Positions 1 through 6,282 are shown, counted from the stretch's first letter. The stretch: 9,984 nt of DNA from an uncultured Lachnospiraceae bacterium (GCA_910578845.1 CAJTSL010000048.1:1-9984), one strand, 5' to 3'. Notes: generated by a model not told the origin, from the sequence alone. Program-made: numbers and translations.

Positions 1-171
1 GAGTAAAGAAATGGGTGGATTGTGCTGAATATAGATTGAGCGTTGGAAAAAGAGAGATTTTTTCAAACTCTCTTTTGATGCCATAGACTCGTCGTCTGTG
101 CGGATTTGTTTAATGGTGGTTTCATCAACTCCATACTCCCGCAATATTTTTCCTCGTATTTCAATATTTTT
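1..171 (-). CDS. Unrecognised partial open frame running off the left edge
   Basis: A minus-strand frame is open for 57 codons, from just after a TAA at 174-172 to the window edge. It overlaps the pnuC stop by 11 nt. Its first part reads like a charged helical segment (RGKILREYGVDETTIKQIR and onward). A possible start is the TTG at 144-142, with GAGGA about six bases upstream; no ATG start is well placed. I do not recognise the family with any certainty. The segment vaguely recalls the N-terminus of small sigma-factor-like proteins carried on Firmicutes conjugative elements, but this is memory only. It may equally be a fragment or a chance frame, since the second half (after about codon 30) looks less protein-like and includes a hairpin. 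Confidence 0.25.
47..76 (-). terminator. Possible weak terminator downstream of the pnuC remnant
   Basis: Arms at 48-56 and 68-76 pair perfectly over nine bases (AAAAGAGAG with CTCTCTTTT) around an 11-nt loop. On the minus strand the stem runs into TTTTT then CC, the order expected for an intrinsic terminator lying about 85 nt past the pnuC stop. The stem is poor in G+C, and it falls inside the uncertain frame at 1-171, so only one of the two readings may be real. Confidence 0.3.
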
Positions 172-559
172 TTATTGCTTTTTCTTGGCGTTTCTGCATT
201 CTTGACCAGTTGATAAATCCATAAATATCATTTACTAAAAACACGACAAAACAAATAGCAACAGACAAATACGATATATCAGAAATTGTTGCTAACACCC
301 ATAGATTAATAAGCACAATATCATTTGCGGCATAACCGATTGCATAAAATGCACTCCTTCTAAAAGTCAGATAAACAGCAAGAAAACTTGTTGTGACAGA
401 TATCGTGCTCGGTATTAGGTTTGCCGTATGAAAAGCCGCCAAAATATAATAAAAAACAAGTGTAATGACTGCTGTCAATATCATTATAAAAATAATCTCT
501 TTTAGTTTTAATCTATTTACCTTTACTTCTGCTTTATTTCCGTTATACGGATTTCTCAA
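161..559 (-). pseudogene. pnuC: PnuC-type nicotinamide riboside transporter, C-terminal half only
   Basis: The 132-codon frame matches the C-terminal part of PnuC vitamin transporters, which import nicotinamide riboside across the cytoplasmic membrane for NAD synthesis. Recognisable features are the segment LIPSTISVTTSFLAVYLTFR, then YAANDIVLINLWVLATI, then FLVNDIYGFINW close to the end. Four hydrophobic helices can be seen (about residues 20-45, 50-66, 69-93 and 96-120), corresponding to the linker helix and the second three-helix bundle of the 7-TM family fold. Full-length members are roughly 200-250 residues, so the whole first bundle is missing. The frame's first codon is a TTG at 559-557 with no convincing ribosome site. 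Upstream in frame, the reading continues only to a TGA at 592-590, inside a hairpin. I read this as a truncated gene whose 5' half was lost at a junction near 560-578. The absence of frameshifts or internal stops suggests a recent event. Confidence 0.75.
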
Positions 560-577
560 CCATGAAACTAATGCAAA

Positions 578-622
578 GGGGCTGCCGCTTCACGAATTTT
601 CATTCGTTAAAGCGACAGCCCC
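578..622 (-). terminator. Long GC-rich hairpin, probable terminator of the small minus-strand frame
   Basis: Outer arms 578-590 and 610-622 pair over 13 positions with a single C/A mismatch (GGGGCTGCCGCTT against AAGCGACAGCCCC). An inner perfect 6-bp stem (592-597 with 602-607) closes on a 4-nt loop. On the minus strand it lies 41 nt past the stop at 663-665 and is followed by TTTGCATTAGTTT, a poor but possible T-tract; on the plus strand it is followed by ATTATTTCC. It sits exactly where homology to pnuC ends, so it could also be the end of a small inserted element. Confidence 0.45.
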
Positions 623-662
623 ATTATTTCCGCCTTTTCAATTTGATAATAAACAGGACGAG

Positions 663-815
663 TTAAAAGCAAATCATTTCATCATTTACAATTTCTCTCA
701 CACAAGCCCTTATGTTATTGAGCCACCCTGTCCATTCTAAGGAGTTTTCCTCAGATGGACATTTATCCGGTAAAAAGATAGCAAATTGTACTGAAAAAAA
801 TACGAACCATGCCAT
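663..815 (-). pseudogene. Unrecognised small frame, 50 residues, likely gene remnant
   Basis: A minus-strand frame runs from ATG at 815-813 to TAA at 665-663. It begins with a hydrophobic stretch (MAWFVFFSVQFAIFLP) and ends with a polar helix-like tail (NNIRACVREIVNDEMICF). The frame stays open upstream of the ATG to a TAA at about 857, but there is no Shine-Dalgarno site. The tail is what makes it worth listing: the last ~17 codons recur on the plus strand at 6011-6061 with 41 of 51 identical bases, and most of the differences fall at third codon positions, which is how a protein-coding segment diverges. I do not recognise the family. The missing ribosome site and the overlap with the plus-strand promoter at 840-848 suggest a decayed 3' end rather than a working gene. 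Confidence 0.4.
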
Positions 816-820
816 ATAGC

Positions 821-848
821 TTAAATTAAAAATAATATTTGTTATAAT
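821..848 (+). promoter_or_regulatory. Extended -10 promoter for the transporter operon
   Basis: TGTTATAAT at 840-848 is a perfect TATAAT with the TGn extension, and it would start transcription near 855. The best -35 candidate is TTAAAT at 821-826 (3 of 6 consensus bases, 16-nt spacer), which is weak, as extended -10 promoters tolerate. It lies about 105 nt before the first gene of the operon, and no comparable site lies closer. Confidence 0.65.
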
Positions 849-888
849 AGTTTAGCTGTAAAGGAATGAAGTAGCGGAAGCTATATAT

Positions 889-911
889 AACAGGGTCATA
901 GAAACCCTGTT
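889..911 (+). promoter_or_regulatory. Leader hairpin in the 5' untranslated region
   Basis: In the roughly 100-nt leader, AACAGGGT (889-896) pairs perfectly with ACCCTGTT (904-911) around a 7-nt loop and is followed by TTTTAGG. The stem plus short T-run resembles a weak intrinsic terminator, so attenuation is possible. It could instead stabilise the mRNA. It does not match any riboswitch class I can recognise. Confidence 0.4.
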
Positions 912-952
912 TTAGGACAGAGAAATTAGGGCAGACGGAAAGCGAGGGAAAA

Positions 953-3205
953 ATGGTATTGCAAAAAAGAACATTGTATTTGACAGTTATCCTCTTTGTG
1001 ATATTTTGTTTTGGAGGGTGCAAAAAGCAGGAGAATGAAAAAATCACCTCTATAGAGCAGCTTAACGAACCGACCTATACGATTGGTGTTCCGGAAGGCG
1101 GGGCAGGTATGTATATGGCGGAGAAATATCTTCCGAAAGCGGAGCACAAAACATTTTCTGGCAATACATCGGGGTATCTTGCTATTTCGCAGGGAAAGTT
1201 AGACGGCTTTGTTTATGACCGTGTAATGATGGAATTTGCCATTGCCAGCGGACTTGAGAATGTGGAGCTTTTAGAGGAAAACCTGGGGGAGAGCATGGAT
1301 GTGGCTGTGGGGATTTCACCCAAGAGCCAGATTGGCAATTTAAAGGATAAGGTGAACCAGTTTCTTGCAGATGCAAAGGCAGATGGGACTTTGGATGATA
1401 TGTACGATCGCTGGGTAAGCAAGGCGGAGAGAACCATGCCGGAAATACCGATGCCCCAGGCGCCAGATTTTAAGATTAAAGTGGGAACTACAGGGACGGT
1501 TCAGCCTTTTAGTTACTATGAGGGGACGGTTCTCACTGGATATGATGTGGAGTTGATATACCGTTTTGGTGCATGGTTAAATGCGGAAGTAGAAATTAAA
1601 ATTTATGACTATGATGGGATTATTGCGGCAGCCGAGGCTGGTGGCATTGACTGTATTATGGCGAACTTAAACGCCACGGAAGAAAGACGGAAACATATTG
1701 AATTTTCAGATTGCGTTTATCCTTCAGAGACTGCCGTTATGGTACGGTCAGGACAGGAAGGGCAGAACAGAGAAAAATATAAGGAACTTTCAGATTTTGC
1801 TGGGGCGAGGTTTGCCGCATTAAGCGGAGGGGTTTATGATAAGCTTTTGCAGGAAGTGATTGCAGGTGCAGAGGATTTTTCTTATTACAATTCGGTTCCT
1901 GATATCGTTGCGGCCCTCAAGGCAGACCGTGTGGATGCAGGGGCGCTGGATGAGCCGCTGGCACAGCTTGCAGTGGCGAAGAATGAAGGTTTGAAAATCT
2001 TTGAGGAACCTGTTATCTTAGACGAATATGGATATGCTTTTCCGAAGGGAAGCCCTTTGCGGGAACAGTTTAATGCAGCAATCAAAGAGTTTAAAGAGGA
2101 TGGGACGATTGCGTCTTTGAAGGAAAAATGGCTTGGGGCAGATGAAAGTGTTAAGGAATTAATAGGGCAGGACTGGCCAGGGGATAAAGGAACCATCCGA
2201 TACTACTATGATAGCACCCATGAGCCTATGACGTATGTTGGAAGTGGTGGTGAGCCTTTGGGGCTTGAGATAGACCTAATGCTTTTGGTTGCCCGTGAAC
2301 TGGATATGAAGGTAGAGATGACAACATGTGAATTTGCGTCGTTAATTGCTGCCTTAGAGAGCGGGAAGGCAGATGTGGCCAGCGGAAGTATGTCTATTAC
2401 AGAAGAGAGAGCGAAACGGATAGATTTTGCGGATACCCACTATGAGTCGGCTATGGTGCTTTTGGTGCGTGACTTAGATGGTGAAGTGCAGCAGAAAGGT
2501 TTCTGGTCGGGTTTGAAGGATAGTTTCCGAAGTACCTTTATAGTGGAGGGACGATGGCGGCTAATTTTACAGGGGCTTGGCGTTACCATATTGATTTCTG
2601 TTTTTTCGGGAATTTTCGGCTTGTGCCTTGGCTTTTTAATATGTATGCTGCGGAGGACAGGTTATAAGTCAATTCAGTTAGTTGGGGCGGTTTTTGTCCG
2701 TGTGGTTCAAGGGACGCCTATTGTAGTTTTTCTGATGATTTTATATTATGGGATTTTCGGTTCGGTGGATATTTCCGAAATTCTGGTTGCAGTGATTGGT
2801 TTTTCTATCAATTTTGCGGCTTATTCATCAGAAATGATGCGGGCGGGAATAGAAACGGTGGATAAAGGACAGAGTGAGGCAGCTCTTGCTATGGGTTATA
2901 CGAAAAGCCAGACATTTTTTAAGATTGTATTTCCACAGGCGGCGAGGAATTTTATACCTGTATTGAAAGGCGAATTTATTTCGATGGTAAAAATGACTTC
3001 TGTAGTAGGGTATATTGCCGTACAGGATTTGACGAAAGTATCAGATATTATCCGTTCACGGACTATGGAGGCGTTCTTTCCGTTAATAATAACGGCAGTG
3101 ATCTATTTTGCCGTTGCAAATATGATGACGATGGCTCTGTCTCTGGCAGAGAGAAAAGCAGCGCCAAAGCGGAATAAACGCAGGATAAAGGGGGTGTGCA
3201 TGTAA
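953..3205 (+). CDS. Amino-acid ABC transporter fusion: binding domains plus permease
   Basis: This 750-residue protein combines substrate capture and membrane permease of a polar amino-acid importer. Residues 1-23 form a lipoprotein signal (basic start, hydrophobic core, FGGC with the lipid-modified Cys at 23). Residues ~34-160 resemble the second half of an SBP_bac_3 domain; ~172-400 a complete one; ~413-512 the first half of another; ~525-740 a HisM/GlnP-type permease with about five helices, a GTP motif after the second helix region, and the EAA loop beginning near E642 that docks the ATPase. The inserted complete domain has R245 (in TEER) and D333 (in LDEP), at the family positions that bind the amino acid's carboxylate and amino groups. 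The two half domains contribute D89 and R486, so together they carry a second full set. Ligand identity cannot be read; glutamine-type polar amino acids are likely. The start ATG follows GAGGG at 944-948, slightly close but the only good choice. The stop overlaps the next start (TAATG). Confidence 0.9.
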   Translation: MVLQKRTLYLTVILFVIFCFGGCKKQENEKITSIEQLNEPTYTIGVPEGGAGMYMAEKYLPKAEHKTFSGNTSGYLAISQGKLDGFVYDRVMMEFAIASGLENVELLEENLGESMDVAVGISPKSQIGNLKDKVNQFLADAKADGTLDDMYDRWVSKAERTMPEIPMPQAPDFKIKVGTTGTVQPFSYYEGTVLTGYDVELIYRFGAWLNAEVEIKIYDYDGIIAAAEAGGIDCIMANLNATEERRKHIEFSDCVYPSETAVMVRSGQEGQNREKYKELSDFAGARFAALSGGVYDKLLQEVIAGAEDFSYYNSVPDIVAALKADRVDAGALDEPLAQLAVAKNEGLKIFEEPVILDEYGYAFPKGSPLREQFNAAIKEFKEDGTIASLKEKWLGADESVKELIGQDWPGDKGTIRYYYDSTHEPMTYVGSGGEPLGLEIDLMLLVARELDMKVEMTTCEFASLIAALESGKADVASGSMSITEERAKRIDFADTHYESAMVLLVRDLDGEVQQKGFWSGLKDSFRSTFIVEGRWRLILQGLGVTILISVFSGIFGLCLGFLICMLRRTGYKSIQLVGAVFVRVVQGTPIVVFLMILYYGIFGSVDISEILVAVIGFSINFAAYSSEMMRAGIETVDKGQSEAALAMGYTKSQTFFKIVFPQAARNFIPVLKGEFISMVKMTSVVGYIAVQDLTKVSDIIRSRTMEAFFPLIITAVIYFAVANMMTMALSLAERKAAPKRNKRRIKGVCM

Positions 3206-4347
3206 TGGCAGATATGTATGATAATCAGAAGGTTTATTCTGGAGATGGTATGGAAACAAGTATGATATCTATCCGGCACTTGTGCAAGGAGTATCCGAAT
3301 GTAACCCCCTTGCGGGATGTAAGTGTGGAGATTAAAAGAGGTGAGGTGATTTCCATTATAGGGCCTTCCGGTACTGGGAAATCAACTTTGCTGCGTTGCA
3401 TTAACCTTTTAGAGAAACCGACAAAAGGCGAGATTGCAGTTGACGGCGTAGTAACGACAGATAAGAAATGTAAGGTGAATTTGGTAAGGCAAAAGATGGG
3501 CATGGTATTTCAGTCTTTTAACTTGTTTGCCCACAAGACCATTATTGAAAATATTATGATGGGACAGATTGACCTTCTTGGAAGAAGCCGCCAGGAAGCC
3601 TATGACAGAGGAATGGAACTGCTTCGTACGATAGGGCTTGCAGATAAAGCGCTTGCTTACCCAGATGAACTTTCAGGGGGACAGAAACAGCGTGCGGCGA
3701 TTGCCAGAACGGTGGCTATGGAGCCGGAAATCATTCTCTTTGATGAACCGACGTCTGCGCTGGACCCTACGATGGTAGGGGAAGTTCTTTCGGTTATCCG
3801 CAGGCTGGCCAGCCAGGGAATGACCATGATGATTGTGACTCATGAAATGAAATTTGCAAAGGATGTATCCACAAGGATATTTTATATGGATCAGGGCGAA
3901 ATCTACGAGGATGGGACGCCAGAACAGATTTTTGAACATCCAAAGAGGGAGAGGACCCGAATATTTATCCAGCAACTTAAAGTGCTCCATGTGGATAAAA
4001 TCTCATGTGACTTTGACTTTCTGGCCTTTATGACCCAGCTTGAGGAATTTGGGCGGAAACAGCAGCTTTCCCAGAAGCAGATTTATGCTATGCAGCTTGT
4101 GGTAGAGGAGGTACTAATGATGAAACTCTTGCCTGCAATAGAAAACGAAGGTAGAGTGGATATTTCTTTGGATGTGGAATATAGTGAGCGGGAGAATTTG
4201 GTGCAGATGCGGTTTTCTTATAGTGGGCCTTCCTTTTATCCTTTTGACAGTGAAGAAGATTTGTCCTACAGGATGATAAAAGGGGTATCCAAAGGGATGG
4301 AGCATAAGTTCGAGGATGGGGTAAATTATTTTATGATAAGTATATAA
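3205..4347 (+). CDS. GlnQ-like ABC ATPase with C-terminal anti-sigma-kinase-like domain
   Basis: This is the energising subunit for the preceding permease. Taking the ATG at 3205 (380 residues), the ABC core shows Walker A GPSGTGKST (53-61), Q-loop Q103, signature LSGGQ (156-160), Walker B ending D180-E181, and the H-loop His213, all intact and typical of polar amino-acid importers. The core ends near residue 260, where family members normally stop. The remaining ~120 residues read like an RsbW/SpoIIAB-type GHKL ATPase fold: LSQKQIYAMQLVVEEVL resembles the helix carrying the N-box and YSGPSFYPF resembles the DxGxPF box. The usual Asn of the N-box and Asp of the second motif are missing, and there is no glycine-rich lid, so ATP binding or kinase activity there is doubtful. 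The start at 3205 shares one base with the previous stop and sits about 10 nt after AAAGGGGG. A GTG at 3196 is in frame but too close to that site. Confidence 0.9.
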   Translation: MADMYDNQKVYSGDGMETSMISIRHLCKEYPNVTPLRDVSVEIKRGEVISIIGPSGTGKSTLLRCINLLEKPTKGEIAVDGVVTTDKKCKVNLVRQKMGMVFQSFNLFAHKTIIENIMMGQIDLLGRSRQEAYDRGMELLRTIGLADKALAYPDELSGGQKQRAAIARTVAMEPEIILFDEPTSALDPTMVGEVLSVIRRLASQGMTMMIVTHEMKFAKDVSTRIFYMDQGEIYEDGTPEQIFEHPKRERTRIFIQQLKVLHVDKISCDFDFLAFMTQLEEFGRKQQLSQKQIYAMQLVVEEVLMMKLLPAIENEGRVDISLDVEYSERENLVQMRFSYSGPSFYPFDSEEDLSYRMIKGVSKGMEHKFEDGVNYFMISI

Positions 4348-4367
4348 AAAAGAAGGAGCAGAATTAA

Positions 4368-4832
4368 ATGGAGAAGGCAACAATGCTGAAATTTCATGCA
4401 GACGATATTATTATGAAAGAGAGCGGAATTTATGAGGAAATGTACAAAATTATATCTGGCTCTGTGGCGGTATATATTCGGTATGGAGAAAAAGAAGAGC
4501 ATTTGATTGGGATTTATTCCGAGCCAAAATGTTTCGGTGAGTCAAATGTGCTTTCCAGCCAGCCCAGTATTTATACGGTAGTTGCTTATGATGATGTATT
4601 ATTGATGCGTATTACAAAGGATTCCCTGGAAGAGTTCATTAGAAATAATCCCAGAAATGCAATTGATATTATGCAGAATATGGTACATAGCAATATGTTG
4701 ATGCAGAAAAATATTGACTTACTGCTGGATGATATTTATGAAAAGCAGGATATCAATAAGAGACGAACAGAAGAGATAAAAAACAAGATTAAACGGTACA
4801 GAATAAACGGTTTTAATCTATTGGAAGGATGA
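4368..4832 (+). CDS. Cyclic-nucleotide-binding-like domain protein without DNA-binding part
   Basis: This 154-residue soluble protein is a single cNMP-binding-type beta-roll followed by helices. The central segment YKIISGSVAVYIRYGEKEE, with glycines at the turns, and the cassette FGESNVLSSQPSIYTVVA followed by a hydrophobic strand match the fold of Crp/Fnr effector domains. The cassette keeps the FGE part but lacks the Arg that normally contacts the cyclic phosphate (PSIYT in place of the usual PR-T), so the ligand may be absent or different. After about residue 100 there is a long helix (IRNNPRNAIDIMQNMVHSNM) and a charged tail, with no winged-helix DNA-binding domain. It is therefore more likely a sensor or protein-interaction module than a transcription factor. 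AAGGAG at 4353-4358 lies nine bases before the ATG. It sits 20 nt after the ATPase gene and 4 nt before the acyltransferase-like gene, so a regulatory link between them is plausible but inferred. Confidence 0.8.
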   Translation: MEKATMLKFHADDIIMKESGIYEEMYKIISGSVAVYIRYGEKEEHLIGIYSEPKCFGESNVLSSQPSIYTVVAYDDVLLMRITKDSLEEFIRNNPRNAIDIMQNMVHSNMLMQKNIDLLLDDIYEKQDINKRRTEEIKNKIKRYRINGFNLLEG

Positions 4833-4836
4833 AAAG

Positions 4837-5958
4837 ATGAACACAGTTCTTTCAAAAGAAGAGATAAATATCGGAAGGCAAAGGGAGTTTGATTACCTGA
4901 AGGGGACTTTTATGTTGTTTATATACCTAATCCATGCGTTTCAGGCGACCTTGTCCGGGGAGGATTCCATAACTCAGTGGATATATATGTTTGCAACGAT
5001 GTCCGGTGCGGCTGTTTTTATTTTTGTTTTGGGAATTGGAACTGTTTATAGCAGGCAGTCAGCGCCGTTGGGATTTGTAAAAAATGGTATCCTCATGGTG
5101 GTTTATCAGTATTTGAATAACATTGTTTATGTAGCCGCACTGTTGCTGCCATATCCCTTTGTCCGCAAAAGTCTGTCAGAAACTGGGAGAGGGAATGTTC
5201 GGTTTTTAGTAGAGATATACATTCAATATACTAATATCTTTTTTATTACAGGAATCATTTATCTTGTATTGGCATTGTTTAAGAAACTGAATATGAAAAC
5301 GGTTGGATACATAATAATCGGTGCGGCAGTCAGCATAGCCGCTCCATTTCTCTATGGAAAACCTGTAAATGTGCCAGCGCTTGGGTACGTTATGAAACTT
5401 TTGATTGGAGAAGCAGATTTTGTTTCTTTTACGCCGCTCTATTTTCTGCCTTATGCGTTATTTGGAGTTGCTTATGGCAAAATCCTTCGTCATGTGAAAG
5501 ATAAAGCGGGTTTTTATAGGAGGTTGGCGGTTCCCGGTATCCTGATCGTTTTCGTATGGTGGGCGCTGATATTCAGAAAATATGGTTCAGACATATCAGA
5601 GATGCGGGCTGTGTTGGGTGATATGTATACACAGCCGAACTTTTGGCATGTGGTGGCAAGTATGGCACACATATTTGTTTTTGCCATTATATTTTTCTAT
5701 ATCGAAAGAATTAGCAGTAAAGATGGTAAAATGTGTGAACCCAGGAACCCTGTTGCGCGGCAGATTCTATATTATAGCAGGCATATTTCAAAGTATTATG
5801 CTTTGCATGTAATAGTATTTTTTATTGCCCTTGGACTGAATGGCTATGAGAGCTTTCGGAGTTATCAGTGTTGGTTTCTTGCACTGCTGTCAATTGTTGT
5901 GACCGAGGTTTTGGTAAGAGGATACAATATGTGGTTCGAAGATAAAACAAAGGCATAA
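4837..5958 (+). CDS. Polytopic acyltransferase-like membrane protein
   Basis: This 373-residue integral membrane protein has about ten hydrophobic helices. The N-terminal pattern REFDYLKGTFMLFIYLIHAF, with His33 at the end of the first membrane helix, is the hallmark start of the acyltransferase-3 / DUF1624 (HGSNAT-like) superfamily, in which an Arg-Asp region precedes the helix and the His is catalytic. Such enzymes move acyl groups across or at the membrane onto sugars, glycans or other envelope molecules; the acceptor here is unknown. A second histidine-bearing helix (YYSRHISKYYALHVIVFF, about residues 315-332) near the C-terminus also fits the family layout. GGAAGG at 4823-4828 lies eight bases before the ATG, and the gene follows the cNMP-like gene by 4 nt. 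It is the last gene of the operon; 115 nt later comes a strong terminator. Superfamily membership is fairly clear, the exact subfamily is not. Confidence 0.75.
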   Translation: MNTVLSKEEINIGRQREFDYLKGTFMLFIYLIHAFQATLSGEDSITQWIYMFATMSGAAVFIFVLGIGTVYSRQSAPLGFVKNGILMVVYQYLNNIVYVAALLLPYPFVRKSLSETGRGNVRFLVEIYIQYTNIFFITGIIYLVLALFKKLNMKTVGYIIIGAAVSIAAPFLYGKPVNVPALGYVMKLLIGEADFVSFTPLYFLPYALFGVAYGKILRHVKDKAGFYRRLAVPGILIVFVWWALIFRKYGSDISEMRAVLGDMYTQPNFWHVVASMAHIFVFAIIFFYIERISSKDGKMCEPRNPVARQILYYSRHISKYYALHVIVFFIALGLNGYESFRSYQCWFLALLSIVVTEVLVRGYNMWFEDKTKA

Positions 5959-5989
5959 AATGTTACTTAAGCAGTTAAATATCGAATAA

Positions 5990-6067
5990 AGACAAGCCAT
6001 ACAACGTTTTAATAACGTAAGGGCTTGTGCGAGGGAGATTGTGAACGAGGAAATTATTTATGCATAG
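5990..6067 (+). pseudogene. Short 3' gene remnant, diverged copy of the frame at 663-815
   Basis: After a TAA at 5987-5989 this frame reads 25 codons to a TAG at 6065-6067, containing NNVRACAREIVNEEIIYA. Over 6011-6061 it matches 669-719 of the minus strand in 41 of 51 bases. From the eighth codon onward the differences are almost all at third positions, giving conservative protein changes (D to E, M to I). There is no start codon or ribosome site, and the similarity stops abruptly upstream of 6011, so this is the tail of a lost gene. The terminator immediately after it may have belonged to that gene and now ends the transporter operon. Confidence 0.4.
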
Positions 6068-6073
6068 TAAATC

Positions 6074-6106
6074 AAAAGCGGCGAGGAGAAATCTTCGCTG
6101 CTTTTT
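6074..6106 (+). terminator. Rho-independent terminator of the transporter operon
   Basis: AAAAGCGGCGAGG (6074-6086) pairs along all 13 positions with CTTCGCTGCTTTT (6093-6105), using two G-U wobbles, around a 6-nt loop. The stem runs into a plus-strand T-tract (TTTTT, then GG). It is flanked by the acyltransferase-like gene and the GTPase gene and separates the two transcription units. Confidence 0.85.
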
Positions 6107-6163
6107 GGATATGCATGAAATTAAAATTTTGAGAAAAAAGCAATTGTCAATGCTGAAATTTAA

Positions 6164-6268
6164 AAACAGTTGCGCGCCTTCCGTGAAAATGGTAGATTGT
6201 ATATAGTAAAGAAAATTGTTGATGAGCAAGATTATGTCGAGGAAACCATTGGAAATATGGTTGGATAA
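6164..6268 (+). pseudogene. Short unrecognised frame before the GTPase gene
   Basis: The stretch 6107-6282 has no strong promoter that I can defend. It does hold a 34-codon frame, from just after a TAA at 6161-6163 to a TAA at 6266-6268, reading QLRAFRENGRLYIVKKIV and on through acidic residues. Its composition is protein-like and it ends 2 nt before the GTPase gene's ribosome site, as an upstream operon gene would. It has no start codon with a ribosome site. It is probably the 3' remnant of a lost gene, or a chance frame. Confidence 0.25.
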
Positions 6269-6282
6269 TAGGAGAAAATCAG

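Noticed and set aside
465..740. Plus-strand 91-codon frame
   Set aside because: It is antisense to the pnuC remnant and to the 663-815 frame, crosses the hairpin at 578-622, has no ribosome site, and the protein similarity and codon-position pattern support the minus strand.
926..1147. Minus-strand frames opposite the start of the transporter fusion
   Set aside because: They lie over a well-supported lipoprotein signal and binding-domain gene on the plus strand and show no recognisable domain.
3196..3207. GTG at 3196 as start of the ABC ATPase gene
   Set aside because: It sits within two bases of the AAAGGGGG ribosome site; the ATG at 3205 has proper spacing and the common stop-start overlap.
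669..6061. Composite transposon bounded by inverted repeats
   Set aside because: The flanking similarity is only about 50 diverged bases that look like coding tails, there is no transposase and no target-site duplication was seen.
6110..6205. 31-codon plus-strand frame from ATG 6113
   Set aside because: No ribosome site, no recognisable motif, and it overlaps a more protein-like frame; probably chance.
5975..6229. Minus-strand 84-codon frame
   Set aside because: It spans a clear plus-strand terminator and the repeated coding tail, whose substitutions fit the plus-strand frame; no ribosome site.
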